Positions 1-8,687 of a stretch of 64,000 nt of DNA are shown here, piece by piece. Under the pieces are notes generated by a model. That model saw only the letters and a list, made by a program, of their open reading frames with translations. It made no database searches and had not been told where the DNA came from. The stretch is from Cytophagales bacterium (GTDB lineage: Bacteria > Bacteroidota > Bacteroidia > Cytophagales > Cyclobacteriaceae). The DNA is taken from the NCBI GenBank assembly GCA_017303795.1, contig JAFLBR010000003.1, positions 186,001 to 250,000 of the forward strand. The letters run 5' to 3'. Positions within the stretch are counted from its first letter, which is position 1. Every line of letters starts with the position of its first letter. A program made the position numbers and the translations under genes.

Positions 1-2740
1 AATCGGTTGTATTATTCGATCTTGTCAATTGTGCCTTACTAAATAACGTCATCGTGCTATGATTATAAATCTGGTTTCCGGCAACACCATTAAAGTTGAA
101 CCCTAAGTCAAAATCCTTATACCGAAAGTTCATGTTAAAGGCATAGATAAAATCAGGAATCGAATTACCAACAACTCTGCGGTCATTGTCTAACACAGCT
201 CCATCTCCGTTGGTATCCTTAAATTGGTTAAGTCCGTCAGCACCAATTCCATCGAATTCAAGCATATAAAAGGCGCCTATTGCTTCATTATTAATATAGC
301 CATTGATGGTTGCGCCTGTTTGACCTGAGCCGGAGGCCGCCCCTGTGGTGAGAACACTAAAGGGTGAATCCGTCACCTTATTTCTAATATAGGTTACATT
401 ACCACCAATGCTATAAGAGAAATTACGTTGTGAATTACCTTTATAATTTAGCGATAGCTCCACACCATTATTCTGGATAATCATATCATTGATATTGGTC
501 CAAAATCTGTCAGTTGGCTGCACTGGGTCTGCTGGCTGTACCTCCAGCAATATGTTCGTTGAACGCTTATTAAAATAATCCAAGGTACCGGTCAACCGAT
601 AATCAAGAAGTGCAAAATCAATTCCGATATCGGTCTGTGTGGATACTTCCCATTGTAGGTTAGGGTTTGCCAAACGAGTAAACGTAATCCCAAAAGGATA
701 ACCATCAATCGAAGTAGCCATAGGATCAATAGGGTACGTGTTGAGGCTTGAGCCGCCTGTCACCAATCTGGATTCTGAAAAGCTTGCTTGTGTAATCTTA
801 GCGGGTATTTCCTGGTTACCGGTCTGTCCCCAACTCGCCCGTATCTTCAGGTTTTGAAAAAAGGAGTTAGACATAAATTTTTCGTTGATAATATTCCAAC
901 CTAGTGCAACCGAAGGAAAGTATCCGTATTTGTTATTGTCTCCAAATTTTGAAGATCCATCTGCCCGAAGTGTAGCCGTAATCAGGTATTTATCTGAAAA
1001 CCCATAGTTCAATCGACCGAAGAAAGATTGTAGCTCATTTTTCTCGGCATTGGAAACTACCGTGGTGGGGAAAGTAGTACTACTTGTCTGATCCTGATAC
1101 CTTGGATCAATATTGTTATTGGCAAAACCCAGAAAATTAACTGCTCTGGCTTCATCTAAAAAATCCTGATAAGAGTGCCCTGCTAATAACACAACCGAGT
1201 GAATATCCTTTTTCCAATTATAGGTAAGTGTATTCTCGACTAGTTCATTTGTATTTGCAGTGATCGTATTTGTTAAAGATCCATTTGAGATATTCGCCTC
1301 GTTTACAATCTCCGGAAACGGCTTGAATTGAACGTCCCGGTTGGTAGTGGAATAATCAACACCAAGATTCAATTTATAAACAAGACCTTTCACTATTTCT
1401 AACGAAGGTGAAATGGAAGCCAGAATACGGTTGTTGATGGCCAAATCACTGTATAGCTCATTCCTCTTGAGGGGATTCAGTGCGTTGATGTTCAGCAAAG
1501 TAGGCGCACCATCTGTATATGCTGGTATCGTAGGATTTAAACTGAGCATATCACTTATGGTTGGATTTATCTGTGGACGCAAATTTTCGGTGCGGGATGC
1601 AGTCAGGTTGTACTCTATATTCAACTTATCATTCAGCGCCTTTTGGGTTATATTCAATTTTCCGGAATACCGCTGAAGGTTGCTATTCTTTAAGATTCCT
1701 TCTTGATCCTGTAATCCTAAAGAAGCGAAATAGGAAAACTTGTCTGAAGCTCCACTCAAAGAAAAATTGGCATTTGTCGAAACACCCGTTTGGGTTAATT
1801 CATCCTGCCAATCCGTATTTCCATCAAAGTCTTCCAGAAGACCACCCTCGGCCACTACCTGACTGCGGAACTCATCGGCACTGAACACAGGTATCTTTCT
1901 GGACATAGTAGACACCGCTGTAGCGATGGAAAAATTCATCTCCGTTTTTCCAGACTTTCCTTTTTTAGTTGTTATTACCACCACTCCATTAGATGCCCTT
2001 GCTCCATAAACTGCCGCAGCACTGGCATCTTTCAGCACATCGATGCTTTCAATATCAGCCGGATTAAGAAAGTTTAATGGATTAGTATCAAAACCGTTAT
2101 TCGAATTGTCGAGCAGCAAACCATCTACTACATAGAGCGGTTGTGTCCCTGAACGCAAACTACCAATACCGCGGATGATCACATTTTGGGCAGCACCTGG
2201 TTCTCCACTATTCGATGATATGTTTACCCCTGCCAATTTGCCCTGTAAAAGTTCACCGGCATTGGTGAACACCCCTTTATTAAAATCTTCGCTTTTAACA
2301 GACGCGATGGCGCCAGTTACATCCGATCTTTTTTGCGTACCATAACCTACTACTACAATTTCTGAAAGCGTTTCGGCATCGGGTAATAATTGAATGGAAA
2401 TTTCGGTTTGTAAACCAACCCTAACTTCTTGTGTAGCAGTGCCCACAAAACTAAATACAAGTATGGATTCCTGAGAAGCTACACTTATACGGTAGTTGCC
2501 ATCTGCATCAGCCACGGTTCCATTGCTGGTGCCTTTTTCAAGAATGTTTACACCCGGAAGTGAAGCTCCGGTTTCATCCGTAATCTTACCCGAAATTGAA
2601 ATTGAGTTTTGAACGAATGTCAATCCGTGCGCATTAGTGAATGCCAGAGGTAAAAGTAATAACGCTGTAAAACTGAAGCACCATAGTTTTAAACTATGGA
2701 TAAGTCGTTTCGCAGCATCAAACAAGTAATCATTTTTCAT
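1..2740 (-). CDS. SusC/RagA-type TonB-dependent outer membrane receptor, C-terminus cut by window edge
   Basis: Imports a large substrate, usually an oligosaccharide or peptide, across the outer membrane with energy from TonB. I translated the minus strand from the ATG at 2740; the frame stays open to base 1, giving about 913 residues, so the last part of the barrel is outside the window. In order there is a hydrophobic signal stretch (about residues 18-38), a carboxypeptidase-regulatory-like beta domain (about 47-120, containing GKITDETGASLPGVNI), a TonB-box-like stretch SEIVVVGYGTQKRSD (126-140), and the plug with GELLQGKLAGV and RGIGSLRSG followed by PLYVVDG, the usual SusC signature. The N-terminal domain plus VVGYGTQK makes the family certain. 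Its SusD partner would be expected downstream, beyond the left edge. Substrate cannot be told. Confidence 0.95.
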   Translation of the reverse strand, partial: MKNDYLFDAAKRLIHSLKLWCFSFTALLLLPLAFTNAHGLTFVQNSISISGKITDETGASLPGVNILEKGTSNGTVADADGNYRISVASQESILVFSFVGTATQEVRVGLQTEISIQLLPDAETLSEIVVVGYGTQKRSDVTGAIASVKSEDFNKGVFTNAGELLQGKLAGVNISSNSGEPGAAQNVIIRGIGSLRSGTQPLYVVDGLLLDNSNNGFDTNPLNFLNPADIESIDVLKDASAAAVYGARASNGVVVITTKKGKSGKTEMNFSIATAVSTMSRKIPVFSADEFRSQVVAEGGLLEDFDGNTDWQDELTQTGVSTNANFSLSGASDKFSYFASLGLQDQEGILKNSNLQRYSGKLNITQKALNDKLNIEYNLTASRTENLRPQINPTISDMLSLNPTIPAYTDGAPTLLNINALNPLKRNELYSDLAINNRILASISPSLEIVKGLVYKLNLGVDYSTTNRDVQFKPFPEIVNEANISNGSLTNTITANTNELVENTLTYNWKKDIHSVVLLAGHSYQDFLDEARAVNFLGFANNNIDPRYQDQTSSTTFPTTVVSNAEKNELQSFFGRLNYGFSDKYLITATLRADGSSKFGDNNKYGYFPSVALGWNIINEKFMSNSFFQNLKIRASWGQTGNQEIPAKITQASFSESRLVTGGSSLNTYPIDPMATSIDGYPFGITFTRLANPNLQWEVSTQTDIGIDFALLDYRLTGTLDYFNKRSTNILLEVQPADPVQPTDRFWTNINDMIIQNNGVELSLNYKGNSQRNFSYSIGGNVTYIRNKVTDSPFSVLTTGAASGSGQTGATINGYINNEAIGAFYMLEFDGIGADGLNQFKDTNGDGAVLDNDRRVVGNSIPDFIYAFNMNFRYKDFDLGFNFNGVAGNQIYNHSTMTLFSKAQLTRSNNTTD

Positions 2741-3012
2741 AGGCTGTTAAGTTTTTTTTTGATTTGACTTAGTTGCGTTATTGCACCGCAAAACTTGCAA
2801 ATCGATACTTCCTGAATAACACCAGCCGGTTACCTGTTTATTAATGCTGAGGGAATAAATCAGAATTGAGTTAACATTCTGAAAATAGTGATAGACATTT
2901 TAGTAATACATAAAATGAAATACACGCTTTCTAAAAAAAGAAACTCTTAGAATAGAATAACTATTTCGATTGAAACTGCTTTTGAAATGCAATAGTGAGG
3001 TATAACACTGGC

Positions 3013-3672
3013 TTAATATCGCTTGTAGACTTTTTTCTTCCCTTTTTCATACCGATACCAGATACCGGTTTCTCTACCTTGGCTATAACTTCCTGTAAAC
3101 TCAAGCTCACCAGTTGACGTATAAAATTTCCATTCGCCATCTTCTTTACCGTGCAGGTAATAACCCTCCTGGAGGAGGATGCCGGATTCATTGTAAACCT
3201 GTGTTGCCCCTTCGGGCATACCAAATTTATAGTTAACCACTCGCTCTATTTTTCCATTCTCAAAAAAATGAATCCACTTGCCTGAGTATTCGCTATGATC
3301 ATATTTACCCTTGCGATGTAACTTGCCAGAGGGGTGATAATACCAGCCGGAATCAACCAAAGCCCCCGCACGCCAATTTTCCTTGCCTTGCAGTTTACCA
3401 GTTGGGTAATAATAAATCACTTCTCCGTTTAGAAGACCATTTGAAAAATTCTCGATAGCACTTTGCTGGCCATTGGGATAATAATATGTCCAGAAGCCTG
3501 ATTTCAGATCATCCTTTTTAATCCCAACCGCTTTTAACTCGCCCGTTACATAATACTCTTTTATCTCCTGCGAATAGATTTCTGTGTTTGCGAGGAGAAA
3601 AATCACAAAAAAAAGTATCTTAGGTACATAAACCCAAGCTTGTGAAACGATTGTTGATCTTGCTGTTTTCAT
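3013..3672 (-). CDS. YwqK/MORN-repeat-like secreted or surface protein
   Basis: About 219 residues built from repeats of the type YYPNGQ / YYPTGKLQG / YHPSGKLHRKG / FENGKIERV / STGELEFTG, spaced about 23 residues apart. These are MORN-like or YwqK-type repeats, which in Bacteroidota often sit in exported proteins of unknown role. An N-terminal hydrophobic segment (VPKILFFVIFLLANT) ending near YSQE suggests a signal peptide. The start is uncertain: an upstream ATG at 3750 would add 26 residues but runs deep into the divergent gene, so I use the ATG at 3672. Even this start overlaps the GTG of the divergent barrel gene at 3642 by 31 bases. No in-frame ATG, GTG or TTG lies further in before the hydrophobic segment. 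Confidence 0.75.
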   Translation of the reverse strand: MKTARSTIVSQAWVYVPKILFFVIFLLANTEIYSQEIKEYYVTGELKAVGIKKDDLKSGFWTYYYPNGQQSAIENFSNGLLNGEVIYYYPTGKLQGKENWRAGALVDSGWYYHPSGKLHRKGKYDHSEYSGKWIHFFENGKIERVVNYKFGMPEGATQVYNESGILLQEGYYLHGKEDGEWKFYTSTGELEFTGSYSQGRETGIWYRYEKGKKKVYKRY

Positions 3673-4466
3673 TTGCACTAGTAAAGATAGCAAATGCGCA
3701 AAGCATCTCCACACAGATGGGCGCGCGCGGATTGGGCATGGGCAATGCAACTAACGGGTTAGTTTACGAATGGGGCCTATTCAACAATGTTGGTTCAATT
3801 GGTTTATTAACTGAAACTACCGCCTCAGCTGCTTATCATATCCAGTCCCGGCTTGCCTATGCCAATCGTATGGCATTTGTTTTCAATACTCCACTTCGGT
3901 TTGGTGTAATTTCAGTCGGTGCATTTCGGTTTGGAGATGATGTGTACAACGAACACGTAGTGAGCACTGGTTTCAGTAATAAGTTTGGTAACACTTCGCT
4001 TGGTGCAAAAATAAATTACATTCAATATCAGGCCCAGGGTTTTGGTACACGCAGAGCAATAAGCTTTGACTTTGGTGGTATTACTCAGCTTACTGATGTA
4101 ATTTCCATTTCGGCCAGCATTACCAATCTTACTCAATCACAAATTGATTTCGAAAATGAAAAAGAAGCGTTACCCACGCGTCTAACGGCAGGCCTTACCT
4201 TTCGCTTAAGCGATAAGCTGCTTGTCGCTACTGAACTGGAAAAAGATTTATTGTTTCCTGCTAGCTGGCGCACAGGTTTGGAGTATGAATTCAAAAGCAA
4301 ATTTTTTGCGCGTACCGGCTTTAACCTTCAGCCCACAAGTGGTTTTTTTGGATTAGGTGCTAACCGAAAATTACTTCACGCTGATTATGCCATTCAATTT
4401 AATGCTTTAACAGGAGCAAGTCATCAGGCATCGGTTACGTATAAATTTAATCGCAAGAAAGCATGA
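3642..4466 (+). CDS. PorV/PorQ-like outer membrane beta-barrel protein
   Basis: 274 residues. A GTG start gives a textbook signal peptide (MKRLLILLFSFALVKIANA, cleaved before QS). The mature N-terminus has MGARGLGMGNA, the pattern seen in PorV/PorQ and related FadL-fold barrels of Bacteroidota, followed by alternating aromatic and polar strands up to a C-terminal VTYKF. Some members of this group take part in type IX secretion as shuttle or attachment proteins; others are uncharacterised, so a secretion role is only possible here. It overlaps the next gene by 4 bases (ATGA), which suggests translational coupling with the helix-hairpin-helix barrel protein. Confidence 0.75.
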   Translation: MKRLLILLFSFALVKIANAQSISTQMGARGLGMGNATNGLVYEWGLFNNVGSIGLLTETTASAAYHIQSRLAYANRMAFVFNTPLRFGVISVGAFRFGDDVYNEHVVSTGFSNKFGNTSLGAKINYIQYQAQGFGTRRAISFDFGGITQLTDVISISASITNLTQSQIDFENEKEALPTRLTAGLTFRLSDKLLVATELEKDLLFPASWRTGLEYEFKSKFFARTGFNLQPTSGFFGLGANRKLLHADYAIQFNALTGASHQASVTYKFNRKKA

Positions 4467-6514
4467 AAGCTTTTTTACTTGCGATAGTAGTAACAGCCAA
4501 CACACTTTGTTATGCACAAGACATAATTCGCAAAGAAGTTGATTTAGAGAAACTGGTAGATGAGCTGCTTGCCGGACAAGATGAAGACTTTAACTACGAA
4601 GAGTTATACGAAAACCTCGCATTATTACTTTCGCATCCGGCCGACCTGAATCAAATAACAGCCGAACAATTACGAACCTTATATATTCTAAACGAATTGC
4701 AGGTGCAGGCTATTCTAGAATATCGCCAGTTAGCCGGCCCGTTTCTTTCGCTCTACGAATTACAATCCATCCCACAAATTGATCGGCAAACATTTGAAAG
4801 ACTGATTTCATTTGTAACCATTACCGATTCGCAAAACACACTCAACAAATCATTACTCGCCCGCATTCTTAATGAACGCAACAATTACCTGATACTTCGT
4901 TACGACAGAACACTGGAAGATAAAGTGGGCTACCTCAACACCACATCGGAAGCAAGTCGCTATCACGGTTCGCCCGATAGAATGTACATGCGCTTTCGTA
5001 CCAGCAGGCCGGGCGATTTTAGCTTAGGCTTTACAGCCGAAAAAGATGCCGGTGAAAAAATAGCCTGGGCACCCGAGCGAAAACAATATGGTGCCGGATT
5101 CATTTCATTCCATGCGCAAGTGTTGAATAAGAAAAAAATTAAGAACCTGATTATTGGCGATTATCAGGCGCAGTTCGGGCAGGGACTTGTGTTGGGTTCA
5201 GCTTTTGGGATTGGAAAAAATGCTGAGGCTGTATCCACCACGCGCAGAGCAAACATTGGCTTTATGCCTTATACTTCTGCTTACGAAGCTGGATACTTTA
5301 GAGGTGCAGCTGTAAGTTATCAGGCCACAAAATTTGTTACACTCCATGGATTTTATTCCACGCGTTGGCGCGATGGCAATCTTCAAGCAGATTCAACCGG
5401 TGCCTGGGGAATCTCATCGTTAAGTACAACAGGCCTGCATCGCACCAGCAACGAAATGGCTAACCAGAATACCGTGCAAGAAAATAATGCCGCAGCTGTT
5501 TTTGCTTTATCCCACAATAGACTGGATGCCGGTTTTATACTTCATCATACCCGGTTTAGTGTTCTGCTACAGCGCGTTGCTACTCCCTACAATCAATTCT
5601 ACTTTGAAGGTAGTGCCAACACCAACGGTAGCTTTTATGTAAATTATGCTTACCGCAATGTGTCGTTGTTCAGCGAAGCAGCCTATACCTTTTCAAAAGG
5701 TGCGTCTGTAATTGCCGGCAGTATTATGAGTCTTACCAGCGCGCTGGATGTCGCTCTGTTGTATCGAAATTATAGTCGTAACTACCACACCTTTTATAGC
5801 AATGCCATTAGCGAAAACTCCACACCGCAGAACGAACAAGCGCTGTATTGGGGTTGGAAATACACCTTCAGCAAGAAATACTGGACCAGTGGCTACTTCG
5901 ATTGGTTTAAGTTTAACTGGCTGCGCTATCGAGGATATAGCCCATCGCAAGGCCATGAATGGTTGCTGCGATTTAATTACCGGCCCTCGCGCCATGTAAG
6001 TTTCTTTGCACAAATGCGCGAAGAGAACAAAATCAGAAACCAATCCCTTGAATCTAACCTCTACACCACCACCAATGGCACCAAGCGTAACTACTGGTTT
6101 AATGCCGATTACCAGGCCACTCCAACCCTATCGTTACGAACAAGAGCGCAGTTCAGCAGCTATAACCATGCGGGTGTTACAACCGGAGGTTTGGCTTTAA
6201 TTCAAGATGTAACTTTTCAAAAAAATAAGTTTACCCTGAACGCCCGGTATGCCTTGTTTGATACTGATGATTACGACAACCGGTTGTATGCTTTTGAGAA
6301 AGATGTGTGGCTGGCATTCTCATTTCCCGCTTATTACGGGGTTGGCGTGCGCAGTTATGTGCTGGTTCAATATTCTATTTCGCCCGCGGTTGTGCTTTGG
6401 CTGCGTTGGGCCCGCACCTCTTATTCCAATACCGATTCCATTGGTTCGGGTAGCGAAACGATTATCGGAAATACCCGGAATGATCTTAAATTTCAGGCAC
6501 GAATCAGACTATAA
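4463..6514 (+). CDS. Helix-hairpin-helix domain protein with predicted outer membrane barrel
   Basis: 683 residues. A signal peptide (MKAFLLAIVVTANTLCYA) is followed by an acidic helical stretch and a helix-hairpin-helix unit at about residues 60-105 (ADLNQITAEQLRTLYIL, then GPFLSLYELQSIP), similar to the ComEA-type HhH. The remaining 550 residues are rich in Tyr, Phe, Asn and alternating strands (for example NYLILRYDRTLE and FMPYTSAYEAGYF) and look like a beta-barrel. Proteins of this layout are widespread in Bacteroidota and usually carry a ComEA or HhH label because of the short N-terminal domain; DNA uptake has not been shown for them as far as I know. It is coupled to the PorV-like gene by a 4-base overlap. 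Confidence 0.75.
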   Translation: MKAFLLAIVVTANTLCYAQDIIRKEVDLEKLVDELLAGQDEDFNYEELYENLALLLSHPADLNQITAEQLRTLYILNELQVQAILEYRQLAGPFLSLYELQSIPQIDRQTFERLISFVTITDSQNTLNKSLLARILNERNNYLILRYDRTLEDKVGYLNTTSEASRYHGSPDRMYMRFRTSRPGDFSLGFTAEKDAGEKIAWAPERKQYGAGFISFHAQVLNKKKIKNLIIGDYQAQFGQGLVLGSAFGIGKNAEAVSTTRRANIGFMPYTSAYEAGYFRGAAVSYQATKFVTLHGFYSTRWRDGNLQADSTGAWGISSLSTTGLHRTSNEMANQNTVQENNAAAVFALSHNRLDAGFILHHTRFSVLLQRVATPYNQFYFEGSANTNGSFYVNYAYRNVSLFSEAAYTFSKGASVIAGSIMSLTSALDVALLYRNYSRNYHTFYSNAISENSTPQNEQALYWGWKYTFSKKYWTSGYFDWFKFNWLRYRGYSPSQGHEWLLRFNYRPSRHVSFFAQMREENKIRNQSLESNLYTTTNGTKRNYWFNADYQATPTLSLRTRAQFSSYNHAGVTTGGLALIQDVTFQKNKFTLNARYALFDTDDYDNRLYAFEKDVWLAFSFPAYYGVGVRSYVLVQYSISPAVVLWLRWARTSYSNTDSIGSGSETIIGNTRNDLKFQARIRL

Positions 6515-6524
6515 ATAACCCGTT

Positions 6525-6626
6525 ATGCACGCTGTTAAACTTATTACGCCCATGGTTCTTTTTCTAATGTGCGTGGGGCTAGCCATCTTTTTTGTCGTTT
6601 TCCGATACATTTTCAAGAAAAAATAA
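6525..6626 (+). CDS. Possible 33-residue single-span membrane protein
   Basis: A short open frame starts 10 bases after the stop of the HhH barrel gene. It reads MHAVKLITPMVLFLMC, then a continuous hydrophobic segment ending with FRYIFKKK and a stop. One transmembrane helix with a positively charged C-terminus is a common shape for small membrane peptides. The close spacing is compatible with cotranscription. Nothing identifies a family, and the length is short enough for chance, so this is only a candidate. Confidence 0.35.
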   Translation: MHAVKLITPMVLFLMCVGLAIFFVVFRYIFKKK

Positions 6627-6746
6627 CATCAGCAGGATAAGTTTAACCCCGGTTTAGTCATTTTATCCGCCTGCTGGTACCTTTATCGAATTATCGCTTC
6701 TGCAACGTGTAAAGCTTTGCAGTTTGGCATTCCTAATCAACTTAAG

Positions 6747-7493
6747 ATGAGAAAGATCAACTTTATTTTTGCCATTATTCTGGTTTCATTGGTATTGTTG
6801 TCGGTAGCGTCATTCACCTTCGCTCAAACCACAAAAAAAACATTAGAACTTCCTGAGTTTAAAAGCATTTATGTGAACTCGAACTATACGGTTTATGTAA
6901 AACAAACCAACAAACAGGAAGTTATCGTAGAGGCCTTGACGGAAATCTGGGAACTTACTACTGTAAAAGTTGAAAACGGGGTGTTGCTGGTAAATGTGGA
7001 GCGTAAACCAGACAGCCCGAACAAAAGTATCTGGTCTAAGATTGATGATATTAAAATCCGCCCTACCATGAAGATTATGGTAAGCGTAAAGAACCTGAAC
7101 GAACTTCAGGTAAATGGCGGTGGTAAAATTATTTCTGAAAACTCTATCGCAGCTGATTATATCAACCTTGCAGTATCCGGAAGTGGTGCAATTGAATTAG
7201 ACATTAAAGGCAACAATGTAAAAACCGAAATCAGTGGTTCGGGCAATGTTACCTTAAAAGGATATGCTTCTACTAACGACATTGTAATGAGTGGCAGCGG
7301 AACACTTAATGGCTACGCTTGCGAACTTGAAAATGCTAAAGTAAAAATGAGCGGTTCTGGCGCTTGCGAACTTACCGCCTCTGCATCATTAGACGCCACA
7401 GTTTTGGGTAGCGGTTCTATTAAGCACAAGGGTAATACTAAGAACGTAACCAAAAAAGTTTACGGCTCGGGTGCGGTAGATCGCGCGTATTAA
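6747..7493 (+). CDS. GIN-domain (DUF2807) putative adhesin-like exported protein
   Basis: 248 residues from the ATG at 6747; an ATG 30 bases upstream would only add residues before an already good signal peptide (MRKINFIFAIILVSLVLLSV, cleavage after FAQ). The rest is a repetitive parallel beta structure with the recurring motif SGSG (VSGSGAIELD, ISGSGNVTLKG, MSGSGTLNG, MSGSGACELT, GSGSIKHKG, YGSGAV), typical of the head-GIN domain DUF2807. Family members are secreted or surface proteins of unknown precise role. A hairpin-forming inverted repeat lies upstream at 6630-6676. Confidence 0.85.
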   Translation: MRKINFIFAIILVSLVLLSVASFTFAQTTKKTLELPEFKSIYVNSNYTVYVKQTNKQEVIVEALTEIWELTTVKVENGVLLVNVERKPDSPNKSIWSKIDDIKIRPTMKIMVSVKNLNELQVNGGGKIISENSIAADYINLAVSGSGAIELDIKGNNVKTEISGSGNVTLKGYASTNDIVMSGSGTLNGYACELENAKVKMSGSGACELTASASLDATVLGSGSIKHKGNTKNVTKKVYGSGAVDRAY

Positions 7494-7501
7494 TAATCGG
7501 T

Positions 7502-8626
7502 TTACCCGATTTCAATTACCACATCGTCAGTCATAGGATGGCCCACACACGTGAGCACATAACCTTCTGCTCTTTCCGATTGAGAAAGTCCTTCTTCTTC
7601 ATCTAACTTAACTTGCCCGCTAAGCGCTTTGCCTCGGCAGGCCGTACACAAACCGCTTTGGCAGGAATACGGTAAATCAATTCCATTATCCAATGCGGTT
7701 TCCAGAATGGTACGCTTGGGCTCAACAACAAATTTATATTCCTGACCATCGTAACGCACCGTAACTTCATGTGCACGCGGGCCGGTGCCACTTACAACGG
7801 CAGGCTCTTTCTTTGTTTCTTTATCGATTGTACCTTGTACAAAACTCTCTTTAAAAATTTTGTCCGTAGATATTTTACGAGCTTCCAATAACGTCTGCAC
7901 GTTCTTCATCATTCCTTCAGGCCCGCACATTAAATAGGTAGTGCTATCGCTACCCCAATCGGGAATACGTTCCAGAATTTTGGTGAGCATATCGTGGTTA
8001 AGCAACCCCGAGTGGCCTTGCCAGTTAATCGGTGCATTATCCAACACATGGATTACATGCAGGCGACCTTCATATTTAGTTTGTAACTGATCAAACGCGT
8101 TTTTGAAAATGATACTATCAATATCGCGGTTAGCATAAACCAGCGAGCAGATACTTTCTGGTTCTTCCACCAACGTGGTTTTAATAATCGACATCATTGG
8201 GGTTATACCAGAACCTCCGGCAAACAAGACCAGGTGGCGTTTATTCGTTTTGTTAAATTCGGTTGTGAAGTGGCCCATCGGCTCCATCACTTTTACGGTG
8301 CTGCCAGCCTTAACATTATCGGGTAACCAGTTAGACATTAATCCACCATCCACTCGCTTTACCGTTACCGATAAATCGGAATCTGTAATGGGCGAAGAAT
8401 TAAGCGAGTAAGCTCTACGCACTTCCTTGCCACCAACTGTTGCGATAAGCGTTAGAAACTGACCAGCCTTATAAGAAATTTTAGTTGCAGGTTGCTCAAA
8501 TACAATGCTGATCGCATCCTTGGTTTCCTGCACCACTTGCTTAACCACCAGATTATGATAGTGTGGGCCTGCGGGTGTTTCTTTCTTTTCAGTTTTATCG
8601 CTCTTCTTAAAAAATCCAAATGCCAT
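7502..8626 (-). CDS. PaaE-like ferredoxin--NAD(P)H reductase with C-terminal 2Fe-2S domain
   Basis: 374 residues from the ATG at 8626; an open frame extends 54 residues further but that part runs into the 3' end of the next gene and has unlikely composition. Order: FAD-binding domain with RAYSLNSSP (71-79), NAD(P)-binding domain with GGSGITPMMS (137-146) and MCGPEGMM (233-240), then a plant-type ferredoxin domain with Cys322, Cys327, Cys330 and Cys360 in the C-x4-C-x2-C-x29-C pattern. This matches PaaE/HmpX-type reductases that pass electrons from NADPH to an oxygenase. No paa genes or oxygenase are near, so the partner is unknown. Transcribed in the same direction as the DUF5916 gene upstream, 61 bases away. 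Confidence 0.88.
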   Translation of the reverse strand: MAFGFFKKSDKTEKKETPAGPHYHNLVVKQVVQETKDAISIVFEQPATKISYKAGQFLTLIATVGGKEVRRAYSLNSSPITDSDLSVTVKRVDGGLMSNWLPDNVKAGSTVKVMEPMGHFTTEFNKTNKRHLVLFAGGSGITPMMSIIKTTLVEEPESICSLVYANRDIDSIIFKNAFDQLQTKYEGRLHVIHVLDNAPINWQGHSGLLNHDMLTKILERIPDWGSDSTTYLMCGPEGMMKNVQTLLEARKISTDKIFKESFVQGTIDKETKKEPAVVSGTGPRAHEVTVRYDGQEYKFVVEPKRTILETALDNGIDLPYSCQSGLCTACRGKALSGQVKLDEEEGLSQSERAEGYVLTCVGHPMTDDVVIEIG

Positions 8627-8687
8627 GCTGAAGTAAATTTCAGCAAAGGTACTATGCCGAAGCCAATTCCGTAGCAGAAATTTAGAT

